In this document: positions 39,227 through 49,008 of the stretch, in pieces | Layout of the letters: the number at the start of each line of letters is the position of its first letter | How positions within the stretch are numbered: the stretch's first letter is position 1 | Source of the DNA: Silicimonas sp. | Lineage (GTDB): Bacteria; Pseudomonadota; Alphaproteobacteria; Rhodobacterales; Rhodobacteraceae | Length of the DNA stretch: 64,000 nucleotides | Direction: 5' to 3' | NCBI GenBank assembly: GCA_022826385.1 | Contig: JAJDUZ010000066.1 | Span: forward strand, 124,001-188,000 | Notes under the pieces: model-generated | The model's database searches: none | Seen by the model: only the letters and a program-made list of their open reading frames with translations | Told to the model about the DNA's origin: nothing | Translations under genes and position numbers: made by a program

Positions 39227-39244
39227 TCGTTAACATCCCGTAAC

Positions 39245-39276
39245 GTGTGATCACACTTTTCCTGAGTGTGATCACG
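39245..39276. promoter_or_regulatory. Tandem GTGATCAC operator pair upstream of sdhC
   Basis: GTGTGATCACAC (39245-39256) and GTGTGATCACG (39266-39276) have centres exactly 21 bp apart. The centres lie 120.5 and 141.5 bp before the sdhC ATG, nearly as for sucC. A single further GTGATCAC at 39591-39598 falls inside sdhC and may be chance. Confidence 0.75.
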
Positions 39277-39297
39277 ATTCTGAAAAAAATGCTGCAT

Positions 39298-39309
39298 GTT
39301 GGCGCCAAC
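39298..39309. other. 12-bp palindrome in the sdh leader
   Basis: GTTGGCGCCAAC is a perfect palindrome about 85 bp upstream of the sdhC start, downstream of the GTGATCAC pair. It may be an operator or simply chance. Confidence 0.3.
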
Positions 39310-39391
39310 GGGTGCGCTTCTGCGCCGCAGAGGCGTGACACGCCCATATTTCTTGATAGAAACCAGCGAGCCACGAGAAGGAGCCCGCACG

Positions 39392-39775
39392 ATGGCCGAT
39401 GTGAACCGCGGAAACCGACCGCTGTCACCACACTTGTCGATCTATCGACCGCAATTGACGTCCATGACCTCGATCTTCACCCGGATCACCGGGACGGGGC
39501 TGGTCGTTGGCGGGTCGCTGGTTGTCTGGTGGCTTCTGGCAGCGGCCTCGTCGCCCGAGTATTTCGCGGTGGCCGATGGTGTGATCACTTCCTTCCTTGG
39601 CGACATCGTTATGGCGCTATCGCTGCTTGCCCTGTGGTACCACGCGCTGGCTGGTCTGCGTCACCTCTATTGGGACACGGGCAAAGGGCTGGACGTCGAA
39701 ACGGCCGAGAAACTTGGATTAGGTATCATGGGCGCCTCTGTTGTGCTGACCCTGATTTCCCTTATCCTGATCTGA
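39392..39775 (+). CDS. sdhC: Succinate dehydrogenase cytochrome b556 subunit
   Basis: SdhC is one of two membrane anchors of complex II. The 127-residue protein has RPLSPHLSIYRPQLTSMTSI, then three transmembrane helices, with the haem-ligand region WYHALAGLRHLYWD. The ATG at 39392 has GAGAAGGAG upstream. It starts the operon sdhC-D-A-(two lipoprotein genes)-B. Confidence 0.96.
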   Translation: MADVNRGNRPLSPHLSIYRPQLTSMTSIFTRITGTGLVVGGSLVVWWLLAAASSPEYFAVADGVITSFLGDIVMALSLLALWYHALAGLRHLYWDTGKGLDVETAEKLGLGIMGASVVLTLISLILI

Positions 39776-39787
39776 GGAGCGTTGACG

Positions 39788-40159
39788 ATGTCCTATCTCA
39801 CTGATCTCAAGCGCGCCGTTGGTCACGGATCGGCCCGCGAAGGCACGATGCGGCACTGGGCGATGACCAAATCCAGCGTCGCGTTGCTGATCCTGACGCC
39901 GCTTTTCATCTTCACGTTCGGCCCGATGCTGGGCGAACCGCATGACGAGGTGCTGGCCTATTTCTCGCGCCCGTTTCCCGCGATCGTGGCTGGCCTGATG
40001 ATTGTCGTCGGCTTCATGCACTTCAAAACCGGTATCCAGATGGTGATCGAAGACTACATGCACGGGCTGGCCCGCGAGTACACGATCATCGCCACCACTT
40101 GTCTCTCATATGCTGCTGCGGCGGTGGGCGTCTTCGCCCTGGCCCGGATGGCACTTTAA
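39788..40159 (+). CDS. sdhD: Succinate dehydrogenase hydrophobic membrane anchor subunit
   Basis: The 123-residue protein has three membrane helices and the haem/quinone region GFMHFKTGIQMVIEDYMHG. The ATG at 39788 follows GAGGAG; an in-frame TTG six bases upstream is less likely. It sits between sdhC and sdhA. Confidence 0.95.
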   Translation: MSYLTDLKRAVGHGSAREGTMRHWAMTKSSVALLILTPLFIFTFGPMLGEPHDEVLAYFSRPFPAIVAGLMIVVGFMHFKTGIQMVIEDYMHGLAREYTIIATTCLSYAAAAVGVFALARMAL

Positions 40160-40171
40160 GGACCGCCCGAC

Positions 40172-41977
40172 ATGGCAGCTTACGAATACGAAACCCATGA
40201 ATATGACTGCATCGTGGTGGGCGCCGGTGGCTCGGGCCTGCGGGCGACGCTGGGCATGGCCGAACAAGGCTTGCGCACGGCCTGCATCACCAAGGTGTTC
40301 CCGACACGCTCGCACACCGTTGCGGCACAGGGCGGCATCGCCGCATCGCTGGGCAACATGGGGCCGGATCATTGGCAATGGCACATGTACGACACCGTCA
40401 AAGGGTCGGACTGGCTTGGGGATACCGACGCGATGGAGTACCTCGCACGAGAAGCCCCGAAAGCGGTCTATGAACTGGAACACTATGGCGTGCCTTTCTC
40501 GCGCACCGAAGCAGGCAAGATTTACCAGCGTCCGTTCGGAGGTCACACGACCGAGTTTGGCGAAGGCCCGCCGGTGCAACGCACTTGTGCTGCCGCCGAC
40601 CGGACCGGGCACGCGATCCTGCACACGCTGTATGGTCAAAGCCTGAAGAACAGTGCCGAGTTCTATATCGAGTACTTTGCGATTGACCTGATCATGGCCG
40701 AAGACGGCACCTGCCAGGGCGTCGTGGCGTGGTGCCTGGATGATGGCTCGATCCACGTCTTCAACGCCAAGATGACGGTTCTGGCCACGGGCGGCTATGG
40801 CCGGGCCTATTTCAGCGCAACCTCGGCGCATACTTGCACTGGTGACGGCGGCGGGATGGTCGCACGCGCTGGCCTGCCTTTGCAGGATATGGAGTTCGTT
40901 CAGTTCCACCCGACGGGCATCTATGGTTCGGGCTGCCTTATCACTGAAGGCGCGCGGGGCGAGGGCGGGTACCTCACCAATTCGGATGGCGAGCGGTTCA
41001 TGGAACGCTATGCGCCGACCTATAAGGACCTTGCGTCGCGCGACGTCGTCAGCCGCTGCATGACGATGGAAATCCGCGAAGGCCGGGGTGTCGGTGCCGA
41101 GGGCGATCACATCCATCTGCACCTGAACCACTTGCCGCCCGAGACGCTGGCTGAACGTCTGCCGGGTATCTCGGAAAGCGCGCGCATCTTTGCGGGTGTC
41201 GATCTGACCAAGGAGCCGATCCCGGTTCTGCCGACGGTTCATTACAACATGGGCGGTATCCCGACGAACTATTGGGGCGAAGTTCTGAACCCCACCAAGA
41301 AAAACCCCGATGCCGTGACACCGGGCCTGATGGCAGTGGGCGAAGCCGGATGCGCCAGTGTGCACGGGGCGAACCGCCTGGGCTCGAACTCGCTGATCGA
41401 TCTTGTGGTCTTCGGCCGCGCGGCCGGCATTCGCGCTGGCGAAGTTGTCGATCGCACGAAAGGCAATCCTTCGCTCAATCAGGCGTCGATCGACGCAGCG
41501 CTCGACCGGTTCGACACTCTGCGTCATGCTGACGGCGGGGTCGCGACAGCCGAGTTGAGGTTGGAAATGCAGAAAGCCATGCAGGCTGACGCCGCCGTCT
41601 TCCGCACGGACAAGACCCTTGGCGAAGGCGTGAAGAAGATGACCGACATCGCCGCCAAGATGAACGACATCAAGGTGACGGACCGGTCACTGGTCTGGAA
41701 CTCGGACCTGATGGAAACGCTCGAGCTTGAGAACCTGATGCCGAACGCGCTGGCGACCATCGTCAGTGCAGAAGCGCGGAAGGAAAGCCGGGGGGCGCAT
41801 GCCCATGAAGATTATCCCGATCGTGACGACAAGACGTGGCGGAAGCACACCCTTGCAGTGGTCGACGGCAAGGACGTCACCCTTAATTATCGCGGCGTCC
41901 ATCTGGACCCGCTGACAACCGAAGATCAGGGCGGCATCGAGATGAAAAAGATTGCCCCCAAGGCGCGGGTGTACTGA
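40172..41977 (+). CDS. sdhA: Succinate dehydrogenase flavoprotein subunit
   Basis: SdhA oxidises succinate to fumarate and holds covalently bound FAD. The 601-residue protein has [19 protein letters not shown] (FAD loop), [16 protein letters not shown] with the flavinylated His, the [10 protein letters not shown] segment and the substrate region around [12 protein letters not shown]. Its stop overlaps the start of the first lipoprotein gene by one base. Confidence 0.98.
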   Translation: MAAYEYETHEYDCIVVGAGGSGLRATLGMAEQGLRTACITKVFPTRSHTVAAQGGIAASLGNMGPDHWQWHMYDTVKGSDWLGDTDAMEYLAREAPKAVYELEHYGVPFSRTEAGKIYQRPFGGHTTEFGEGPPVQRTCAAADRTGHAILHTLYGQSLKNSAEFYIEYFAIDLIMAEDGTCQGVVAWCLDDGSIHVFNAKMTVLATGGYGRAYFSATSAHTCTGDGGGMVARAGLPLQDMEFVQFHPTGIYGSGCLITEGARGEGGYLTNSDGERFMERYAPTYKDLASRDVVSRCMTMEIREGRGVGAEGDHIHLHLNHLPPETLAERLPGISESARIFAGVDLTKEPIPVLPTVHYNMGGIPTNYWGEVLNPTKKNPDAVTPGLMAVGEAGCASVHGANRLGSNSLIDLVVFGRAAGIRAGEVVDRTKGNPSLNQASIDAALDRFDTLRHADGGVATAELRLEMQKAMQADAAVFRTDKTLGEGVKKMTDIAAKMNDIKVTDRSLVWNSDLMETLELENLMPNALATIVSAEARKESRGAHAHEDYPDRDDKTWRKHTLAVVDGKDVTLNYRGVHLDPLTTEDQGGIEMKKIAPKARVY

Positions 41978-42255
41978 TGCGACACGGCATCCTCACAGCC
42001 GTCCTGCTGCTTGCGGCCTGTGGGCCTGTTTCGCCCGAACGCGCGGCAGATATGTGCGAAGAACGGGCGCGTGCGGCGACGGGCCCGACGGGAGAGATCG
42101 GGATTGGCGTTGGGTCAAACGGTGGAAGCGGCAGCTTCGAGATTGGTGTGACCAGCGATTACTTGCGTGGCCGCGACCCGTATGTCGTTTACGACGAATG
42201 CGTCCGTCAAAAAACGGGGCAAGGCCCCATACGGCCTTTGGTGTTGGAGCGCTGA
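41977..42255 (+). CDS. Small predicted lipoprotein in the sdh operon
   Basis: The 92-residue precursor has a short signal peptide with lipobox LAAC at residues 14-17 ([18 protein letters not shown]). The mature part has further cysteines (MCEERARAA and DECVRQK) and a glycine-rich stretch. The ATG overlaps the sdhA stop by one base (TGATG). I know no function; its place suggests a link to complex II or simple operon inclusion. Confidence 0.75.
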   Translation: MRHGILTAVLLLAACGPVSPERAADMCEERARAATGPTGEIGIGVGSNGGSGSFEIGVTSDYLRGRDPYVVYDECVRQKTGQGPIRPLVLER

Positions 42256-42258
42256 ACC

Positions 42259-42579
42259 ATGATTCGACCTGTTCTTGTTGCGATGACTTTACCCCTGCTG
42301 GTGGCGTGCACAGCCGAGCAGCAGGACGAACTGACGCGCGACGCGGCCAAGCGCGCGGTGCGGCCGGTGCTGGAGGATCGTTTGCCCGGAGTTCCGGTCG
42401 AACCGGCGACGGATTGCGTCATCGACAACGCAACGTCGGGAGAACTTCTGTCGCTGGCGGCAGATGCAGTCACCGGCCCAACCGCAAATACAGTAGAAAT
42501 CGTTTCGGATATCGCCTCGCGCCCCGAAACCATTCGTTGCCTGGCGACAGAGGGTCTGCCCGCCCTTCTGACGTTTTGA
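42259..42579 (+). CDS. Second small predicted lipoprotein in the sdh operon
   Basis: The 106-residue precursor has lipobox LVAC (MTLPLLVACTAEQQDEL). The mature part is polar, with two cysteines (DCVIDNATSGELL and IRCLATEGLPALL), a pattern of helical repeats seen in small alphaproteobacterial periplasmic proteins. It starts 3 bp after the first lipoprotein gene and ends 18 bp before sdhB. Confidence 0.75.
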   Translation: MIRPVLVAMTLPLLVACTAEQQDELTRDAAKRAVRPVLEDRLPGVPVEPATDCVIDNATSGELLSLAADAVTGPTANTVEIVSDIASRPETIRCLATEGLPALLTF

Positions 42580-42597
42580 CCTGAAGAGGAACGTTTC

Positions 42598-43392
42598 ATG
42601 GTTCAATTCAACCTGCCCAAGAACTCGACGATCCGCACCGGCAAGACATGGCCGAAGCCTGACGGCGCGACGAATGTTCGGAAGGTGAATATCTATCGCT
42701 GGAACCCCGACGATGGTGAGAACCCGCGGGTCGACACATATTTCGTCGACATGGACACCTGTGGTCCGATGGTTTTGGACATCCTCATCAAGATCAAGAA
42801 CGAGATCGATCCCACTTTGACCTTCCGTCGCTCCTGCCGCGAAGGCATTTGCGGGTCATGCGCGATGAATATCGGTGGTGTGAAAAGCCGGGGCATCAAT
42901 ACGCTGGCCTGCATCTATGGCCATGATGAAATCGAGGGCGATATCGCGATCTATCCGTTGCCGCATATGCCGGTCATCAAGGATTTGATCCCGGATTTGA
43001 CGCATTTCTATGCGCAGCATGCGTCGATCATGCCGTGGCTTGAAACCAAGACGAACCGGCCCGCGAAGGAATGGAAGCAGTCGATCGAGGACCGGAAGAA
43101 GCTGGATGGGCTTTATGAGTGTGTGATGTGCGCGTCGTGCTCGACCTCGTGCCCGTCCTATTGGTGGAACGGGGACCGTTACTTGGGGCCAGCGGCGCTG
43201 CTGCATGCCTATCGCTGGATCATCGACAGCCGGGATGAAGCGACGGGCGAGCGTTTGGATGAATTGGAAGATCCGTTCAAACTCTATCGCTGTCACACGA
43301 TCATGAACTGCGCCAAGACCTGCCCGAAGGGTCTGAACCCGGCCAAGGCAATTGCCGAGATCAAGAAGATGATGGTCGAGCGCGTCGTCTGA
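42598..43392 (+). CDS. sdhB: Succinate dehydrogenase iron-sulfur subunit
   Basis: SdhB passes electrons from FAD to quinone. The 264-residue protein has the [2Fe-2S] motif [13 protein letters not shown], the [4Fe-4S] motif [17 protein letters not shown] and the [3Fe-4S] region [12 protein letters not shown]. It closes the operon and is followed by two hairpins and a dispersed repeat. Confidence 0.98.
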   Translation: MVQFNLPKNSTIRTGKTWPKPDGATNVRKVNIYRWNPDDGENPRVDTYFVDMDTCGPMVLDILIKIKNEIDPTLTFRRSCREGICGSCAMNIGGVKSRGINTLACIYGHDEIEGDIAIYPLPHMPVIKDLIPDLTHFYAQHASIMPWLETKTNRPAKEWKQSIEDRKKLDGLYECVMCASCSTSCPSYWWNGDRYLGPAALLHAYRWIIDSRDEATGERLDELEDPFKLYRCHTIMNCAKTCPKGLNPAKAIAEIKKMMVERVV

Positions 43393-43402
43393 GGTTTTGC
43401 GC

Positions 43403-43481
43403 CCGGGCTTCGCCCGGTCGCCCCGCTGGGGGAGTTTCACTCCCCCAGACCCCCAGAAAGTATTTCTGAACAGAAGAAGAG
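43403..43481 (+). repeat. Intergenic hairpin repeat element after sdhB
   Basis: Two hairpins with TTC triloops, CCGGGC/GCCCGG (43403-43417) and CTGGGGGAGT/ACTCCCCCAG (43426-43448), are followed by a conserved tail TATTTCTGAACAGAAGAAG (43462-43480). The tail recurs in altered form at 46784-46806. I recall near-identical elements between genes in many Rhodobacteraceae. The hairpins may terminate sdhB transcription. Confidence 0.6.
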
Positions 43482-43622
43482 CCTGCGCGGTTTCTGCACC
43501 TTCTGCGTGAAGTCTTGACACGTCTGCACGCCTTGTCCGCGTTCCTTGCGCGTCCTGCGCGGGCGATTTGCGGATCGTGGTTCGTAAACCTCCTTTGACT
43601 TCAGATCAAAGGGAGAGGGACC

Positions 43623-45035
43623 ATGTTTCGTTCTGCAGGTGTCAGGTTCATTGTTGTCGGCGTGCTTGCGCTGCTCATGTTCATTCCATTGGGATTGGTC
43701 AGCGATGTCATACAGGAGCGATCGCGTTATTCGGACAGCACGGTTCGCGATATCAGCCACGAATGGGGCGGTGCGCAGTTGCTGTCGGGACCGCTACTGG
43801 TTGTGCCCGTCACGGAAGATGTCGTCTATGAACGGAAGCGCGAAGCCATCGATCCGGTGACCGGGCGGACGCTGCGGGATGAGAAGAACTACATCATCTA
43901 CGAGCACTATGACGAGACGGTCACCGAGACGCGGCCGTCCGTTTATCTCTACCCGGATGTGTTCGAACTCAATGTCGACACCCGCTCGCAGACCAGGCAT
44001 CGCGGCATCTTTTCGGTTCCTGTCTATACAGCGGATGTTGGTCTGAACTTCGCGTTTGACACGGATGCCGTTAAAAGCGTCTTGACGGGGGACGAGCAGG
44101 TTCAATGGGACGCTGCTGAATTGCGGGTACATCTCGACAGCAACCGGGCGCTTCGGGGTGAGACGGCCCTTGCCGCCGGTGAGGCCCGCTTCGATCTTGA
44201 GCCCATTCCGCATCGGGATGGCGTCTTGACCGGCATTTACTCGCAGCTGGGCGATCCGCGTGATCTGGGCGCGATGTCGCTGGAGCTTTCGTTGAACGGG
44301 GCGCAGCATTTTGGTGTTGCAGCGGTTGGTCGGCTGAGCCGGATGACGATGACCAGCGACTGGCCGGATCCGAGCTTTGTCGGAAGCTTCCTGCCGGATG
44401 CGTCGAACATCGCGGAAGACGGCTTCACCGCGACCTGGACCGTCCCGCATCTGGCGCGATCTCTGCCGCAGGTCTCGCGCGAGATGCCGGATCGCGTGGC
44501 GCGCCGGATTGCGAACATGGAAGTGCGGTTCCTGACGCCCAACGACTTTTACCAGAAGGCGTGGCGCGCGGCCCGGTATGGTATTCTGTTCATCGGGCTG
44601 ACCTTCCTGACCATTCTTCTTTTGGATCGCACCAGCGCGCGTCCTGCGCATCCGGTTCAGTATCTGATGGTTGGGCTTGCGCAGTCGGTCTTTGTTCTGC
44701 TGATGGTTGCCTATGCCGAGCAGATCGGATTCACGGCCGCTTACGCGGTGGCGGCCGGGGCCACGATTGGATTGCTGGGGCTCTTTGGGGCGACTGCGTT
44801 GAAGCTGGGGCGTCGCACCGGGTTGCTCGTGGCCATGCTGGTGGCTGTCTATGCCGTTCTTTTCCTGATCCTTCGAAGCGCTGACTACGCGCTTCTCGCG
44901 GGTGCCACGCTGGCCTTTGTCGCCCTCGCATTGACCATGTGGCTGACCCGAAACGAAGACTGGGGTGGGGGAGACCGCCCGCGGTTCCGGTGGTCGCGCC
45001 GCGCGGATCCGGGTGCCCCCGAACAGGCCACCTGA
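43623..45035 (+). CDS. creD: CreD family inner membrane protein
   Basis: The 470-residue protein has an N-terminal membrane helix (FIVVGVLALLMFIPLGLV), a long periplasmic part beginning ERSRYSDSTVRDISHEWGG, and a C-terminal block of about five helices. CreD belongs to the Cre (carbon source responsive) set in E. coli, where it affects envelope stress and colicin tolerance. No creBC two-component genes are adjacent, so its regulation here is unknown. It begins 230 bp after sdhB behind the repeat element. Confidence 0.88.
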   Translation: MFRSAGVRFIVVGVLALLMFIPLGLVSDVIQERSRYSDSTVRDISHEWGGAQLLSGPLLVVPVTEDVVYERKREAIDPVTGRTLRDEKNYIIYEHYDETVTETRPSVYLYPDVFELNVDTRSQTRHRGIFSVPVYTADVGLNFAFDTDAVKSVLTGDEQVQWDAAELRVHLDSNRALRGETALAAGEARFDLEPIPHRDGVLTGIYSQLGDPRDLGAMSLELSLNGAQHFGVAAVGRLSRMTMTSDWPDPSFVGSFLPDASNIAEDGFTATWTVPHLARSLPQVSREMPDRVARRIANMEVRFLTPNDFYQKAWRAARYGILFIGLTFLTILLLDRTSARPAHPVQYLMVGLAQSVFVLLMVAYAEQIGFTAAYAVAAGATIGLLGLFGATALKLGRRTGLLVAMLVAVYAVLFLILRSADYALLAGATLAFVALALTMWLTRNEDWGGGDRPRFRWSRRADPGAPEQAT

Positions 45036-45116
45036 CAGGTCTTCGCGTCCGGCGGCCCTCTGGTCGCCGGACGAATTTGTGCCTAGGCTTCCGGGAGACG
45101 AACGGGAGCCTTTGTC

Positions 45117-45956
45117 ATGTCGAACCCCCCAGCAGATGCAGAGGCGCGACGCGCCATTCCACCGGTCATTTGCTATCCTGAGGATACGCTGTCGAAACCG
45201 GATGTGGCGGGATATCGAAGTGCCTTTGAAACCTATCGGAAGACCGACGAGGTGACGGTTGCGCCTCGGGATGCCGCGTGTTTCCGGCTTCCGGCAGGTG
45301 GGGCATTTCGGATCACCTCGGTCGAGGCGCCGCAGGTCGGTGATCTGAACATCTGGAATGCGGATGACCTGTCAGAGCGGTTCTTCTCTGGCAAGACCCG
45401 CGCTTTGCACGGCACGCATGTTTCGACCGGGGACCGGCTCTGGTCATCTTTGCCGTTCCTGCGTCCGCTTGCGACGATCATCGAGGACACGCTGGACTGG
45501 TATGGATTGGACGCGTTCGGTGGCGGGGTACACGATGTGATCGGCACGCGCTGCGATCCTTACACCGGTCGCCTGTTATCAGGTGACGATTACCATCATT
45601 GCTGTCACTCGAACCTGAGCCGCGCGCTGGCGGATGAGCTTTCGATCCCGGTGACGGAAGCTGAACTGCATGTACACGACGTGCTAAATGTCTTCATGTG
45701 CACGGGGTTCACCCGCGATACAGGGCAGTACTTCATGAAGGCCTCGCCGGTTCGCCCGGGCGACTATATCACCTTCTTCGCCGAGGCGCCGCTTCTGGGG
45801 GCCTTGTCGGCCTGTCCGGGAGGCGATTGCAGCGCATCGCATTCGTCAGACGAGGCCCGCTGCGCGCCGTTGCTTGTCGAGGTGTTTGAAGGGACGCCAC
45901 CTGCAGGCTGGACGCCGGCCGAGCCGTCGCCCTATCCGCGCACGCATGGGGTTTAA
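45117..45956 (+). CDS. DUF1989 (urea carboxylase-associated) family protein
   Basis: The 279-residue protein matches the DUF1989 pattern: [38 protein letters not shown], and [11 protein letters not shown] before a histidine/cysteine-rich stretch ([11 protein letters not shown]). Members occur next to urea carboxylase or aminomethyltransferase-like genes; a specific reaction is not established to my knowledge. No urea-degradation gene is adjacent. Its end overlaps the convergent deoD gene by 4 bp. Confidence 0.82.
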   Translation: MSNPPADAEARRAIPPVICYPEDTLSKPDVAGYRSAFETYRKTDEVTVAPRDAACFRLPAGGAFRITSVEAPQVGDLNIWNADDLSERFFSGKTRALHGTHVSTGDRLWSSLPFLRPLATIIEDTLDWYGLDAFGGGVHDVIGTRCDPYTGRLLSGDDYHHCCHSNLSRALADELSIPVTEAELHVHDVLNVFMCTGFTRDTGQYFMKASPVRPGDYITFFAEAPLLGALSACPGGDCSASHSSDEARCAPLLVEVFEGTPPAGWTPAEPSPYPRTHGV

Positions 45957-46663
45957 GATTCTGCGAACGCCGCTTCGAGAGCGATTTCGACCATGTCACC
46001 AAAGGTTCTTTCCCGGTCTTCCGAGGGAAGCGCTTCGCCAGTGAGCAGGTGATCGGACACCGTGAGCACCGCAAGGGCGCGGCAGCCATACCGCGCGGCG
46101 AGCGTATAGAGTTCGGCGGCTTCCATCTCGACGCCCAGTATGCCGTGACGGGTCATTTGCTCGTTCAGGTCAGGGCGCTCGTCATAGAACACGTCCGAGG
46201 AATAGATGCCGCCGACATGGGGTGTCGCGCCTTTCCCCTCGGCGGCACGGACTGCGGCGCGCAGCAAGGACCAATCGGCGCTGGGCGCAAAGTTCAGTTC
46301 GCGAAAGATGCCGCGTGACGGGGTTGAAACCGTGCTGGCCGTCATGGCGATGATGATGTCGCGGACTTTCACAGCCTGTTGCATGCCGCCGCAGGAGCCG
46401 ATGCGGATCAATGTCTTGGCGCCATAATCCTTGATCAATTCGTTCACATAGATCGACAGCGACGGCATCCCCATGCCGGACCCGTGAATGGTGACCTTGT
46501 TGCCTTTCCACGTGCCAGTGAAGCCCAGCATGCCGCGGACCTCGTTGACCAGTTTGGCGTCTTCAAGAAACGTTTCAGCCGCCCATTTCGCGCGATACGG
46601 GTCGCCCGGCATCAGCACGGTTTCGGCAATCTCTCCGGGGGCGGCGCCGATATGGACGGTCAT
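45953..46663 (-). CDS. deoD: Purine-nucleoside phosphorylase DeoD-type
   Basis: DeoD cleaves purine nucleosides with phosphate. The 236-residue protein has [20 protein letters not shown], the phosphate motif [27 protein letters not shown] with the ribose-binding Glu, and the catalytic Asp in [10 protein letters not shown]. This is the hexameric, bacterial type. Convergent with the DUF1989 gene. Confidence 0.94.
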   Translation of the reverse strand: MTVHIGAAPGEIAETVLMPGDPYRAKWAAETFLEDAKLVNEVRGMLGFTGTWKGNKVTIHGSGMGMPSLSIYVNELIKDYGAKTLIRIGSCGGMQQAVKVRDIIIAMTASTVSTPSRGIFRELNFAPSADWSLLRAAVRAAEGKGATPHVGGIYSSDVFYDERPDLNEQMTRHGILGVEMEAAELYTLAARYGCRALAVLTVSDHLLTGEALPSEDRERTFGDMVEIALEAAFAES

Positions 46664-46731
46664 CTGGGCTCTCCTGTTTGCGTGGTGTCCACAGGACCAT
46701 GGCCGATGCTTTGGGGCGGGTAAAGCATTGC

Positions 46732-46806
46732 GCGCCTTCGGCGCACACGATTATTGCGTCGGCCCTTGGCCGCCGCGAGATGCGTATTTTCGAAGAGATG
46801 AAGAGA
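46732..46806 (+). repeat. Second copy of the intergenic repeat, between deoD and ecm
   Basis: GCGCC-TTC-GGCGC (46732-46744) is a triloop hairpin; a second dyad around GGCCCTTGGCC follows near 46761, then the tail GTATTTTCGAAGAGATGAAG (46784-46803). The tail resembles the one after sdhB. It sits just beyond the ecm stop on the opposite strand and may act as its terminator. Confidence 0.5.
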
Positions 46807-46811
46807 TCAGG

Positions 46812-48779
46812 CTATTCGGCGGCGATCGGGTCAGGGTCAACAAGGCTGACGATGTCGAACATGATGCGGTTCAGCTCGAAATCCTTGGGCGTGTAGACCG
46901 CCGCGACCCCCATTGCCCGCAGGCGCTCGGCGTCTTCCGGGGGGATGATCCCGCCAACAATGACGGGTGTGTCGCCAAGGCCGGCTTCGCCCATCTGTCG
47001 CATCAGGTCTTCGATCAGGGGCACATGGCTGCCAGACAGGATCGACAGGCCCACCACATGCGCGCCGCTGTCACGTGCGGCCGCCACGATCTCGGACGGG
47101 GTGAGGCGGATGCCTTCATAGGTGACGTCCATGCCAACGTCGCGGGCGCGGGATGCGATTTGCTCGGCGCCGTTCGAATGACCGTCGAGGCCCGGCTTGC
47201 CAACGAGGAACTTCACGCGTGATCCCAGCTTGGTCGATACCGCATCAACGGCCGCGCGAATGTCGTCGAGACCTTCGGTCCGGTTCGAGGGGGCCGCGCT
47301 GACGCCGGTGGGCGCGCGGTATTGACCAAAGGCCTTGCGCACGACGTCGCCCCACTCGCCGGTCGTAACCCCGGCCTTGGCGGCGGCGATCGATGCGGGC
47401 ATGACGTTGGCGCCGGTTTTGCAAGCCTCGGCCAAATCGCTGAGCGCCTGGTCCACTGCGGTGGCGTCACGGGCGTCGCGCCAAGCGTTGAGGCGGGCGA
47501 TCTGGTCGGCTTCGGCGGCCGGGTCGGCCACCATGATTGAATCATCGCCCGCGGTCAGGGGCGAGGCTTCGGCTTCGACATAGCGGTTGACGCCGACAAC
47601 GGTTGTGTCGCCGCTTTCGATGCCCTGAATGCGCTCGGAATTGGCTTCGACGAGGCGCGATTTCATGTACTCGATCGCCTCGACCGCGCCGCCCATGGCA
47701 TCGATATGCGCAAGCTCGGCGCGTGCGCCTGCTTTCAACTCTTCGACCTTGCCTTCGACGACGGCGTTGCCATCAAACAGGTCGCCATATTCCAGAAGGT
47801 CAGTTTCAAATGCGAGGATTTGTTGCATCCGAAGGGACCACTGCTGGTCCCACGGGCGCGGCAGGCCAAGCGCCTCGTTCCACGCGGGCAGCTGGACCGC
47901 ACGGGCGCGGGCATTTTTCGAGAGCGTGACGGACAGCATCTCGATCAGGATGCGATAGACGTTATTCTCGGGCTGTTGTTCGGTCAGGCCCAGCGAGTTG
48001 ACCTGCACGCCATAGCGGAACCGGCGGAAGCGCGGGTCTTCGACGCCATAGCGTTCTTGGCAAATTTCGTCCCAGAGCTCGGTGAAGGCGCGCATCTTGC
48101 ACATCTCGGTGACGAAGCGAATGCCGGCGTTCACGAAGAAGCTGATGCGTCCGACCATTTCCGGGAACGCATCCGGTGCGACCTTGCCTTTCAGATCATC
48201 CAGCACCGCCTGCGCGGTTGCCAAGGCGAAAGCCAGTTCCTGCTCGGGCGTCGCCCCGGCCTCCTGCAGGTGATAGGAACACACATTCATCGGGTTCCAC
48301 TTCGGCAGATGTTCGCGTGTGAAAGCGGCGACGTCCGTGATCAGGCGCAGCGACGGTTTCGGCGGGCAGATATGGGTGCCGCGCGAGAGGTATTCCTTGA
48401 TGATGTCGTTCTGCACGGTGCCCTGCAGTTGGCTGACATCGGCGCCCTGACGTTCGGCTTCCGCAATGTACAGCGCCAACAGCCAAGGGGCCGTGGCGTT
48501 GATCGTCATCGAGGTGTTCATCTGCTGAAGCGGGATGTTGTCAAAGAGAGTGGCCATGTCGCCTGCATGGGCGATGGGCACGCCAACCTTGCCAACCTCG
48601 CCGCGGGCCAGTTCGTGGTCGCTGTCATACCCGGTTTGGGTCGGCAGATCGAAGGCGACCGAGAGGCCGGTTTGCCCACGCTCGAGGTTGCCGCGATAGA
48701 GGGCGTTCGACGCTTTCGCTGTCGAGTGGCCGGCATAGGTCCGGAACAGCCACGGGCGGTCGGCTTTGGTATCGGGCAC
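46812..48779 (-). CDS. ecm: Ethylmalonyl-CoA mutase (B12-dependent)
   Basis: Ecm converts (2R)-ethylmalonyl-CoA to methylsuccinyl-CoA. The 655-residue protein has the mutase N-domain (RPWLFRTYAGHSTAKASNALY, FDLPTQTGYDSDHELARGEVG) and a C-terminal cobalamin domain with the DxHxxG motif in KPGLDGHSNGAEQIASR, then LSGSHVPLIEDLM. It differs from methylmalonyl-CoA mutase by gene context with ccr. The GTG at 48779 has GGAGG eight bases upstream; a TTG at 48809 is less likely. Divergent from ccr. Confidence 0.93.
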   Translation of the reverse strand: MPDTKADRPWLFRTYAGHSTAKASNALYRGNLERGQTGLSVAFDLPTQTGYDSDHELARGEVGKVGVPIAHAGDMATLFDNIPLQQMNTSMTINATAPWLLALYIAEAERQGADVSQLQGTVQNDIIKEYLSRGTHICPPKPSLRLITDVAAFTREHLPKWNPMNVCSYHLQEAGATPEQELAFALATAQAVLDDLKGKVAPDAFPEMVGRISFFVNAGIRFVTEMCKMRAFTELWDEICQERYGVEDPRFRRFRYGVQVNSLGLTEQQPENNVYRILIEMLSVTLSKNARARAVQLPAWNEALGLPRPWDQQWSLRMQQILAFETDLLEYGDLFDGNAVVEGKVEELKAGARAELAHIDAMGGAVEAIEYMKSRLVEANSERIQGIESGDTTVVGVNRYVEAEASPLTAGDDSIMVADPAAEADQIARLNAWRDARDATAVDQALSDLAEACKTGANVMPASIAAAKAGVTTGEWGDVVRKAFGQYRAPTGVSAAPSNRTEGLDDIRAAVDAVSTKLGSRVKFLVGKPGLDGHSNGAEQIASRARDVGMDVTYEGIRLTPSEIVAAARDSGAHVVGLSILSGSHVPLIEDLMRQMGEAGLGDTPVIVGGIIPPEDAERLRAMGVAAVYTPKDFELNRIMFDIVSLVDPDPIAAE

Positions 48780-48979
48780 TGGGCGAGCCTCCTGCGCTTC
48801 GAGCAACAAAATTACACTTCAGCGTGGATAGACGAAAGGAAATGGCGTTGTCAATTCGCCGCGTCGCAGCGTCCACACTTTGTGTGCGCGTCTGTTGGCA
48901 GCTTGCACCTGACTGTTGGTGAAACAGAGTGGAATTCGCCAAATCCTTGCAGTCTTGTGGTTTTCGGGAAACATCAAAA

Positions 48980-49008
48980 TTGATAAAGTCATAATATTAC
49001 CAGATACA
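48980..49008 (+). promoter_or_regulatory. Possible ccr promoter
   Basis: TTGATA (48980-48985), a 17-bp spacer and GATACA (49003-49008). The -10 is weak. It gives a leader of roughly 85 bp before the ccr ATG. Confidence 0.35.
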
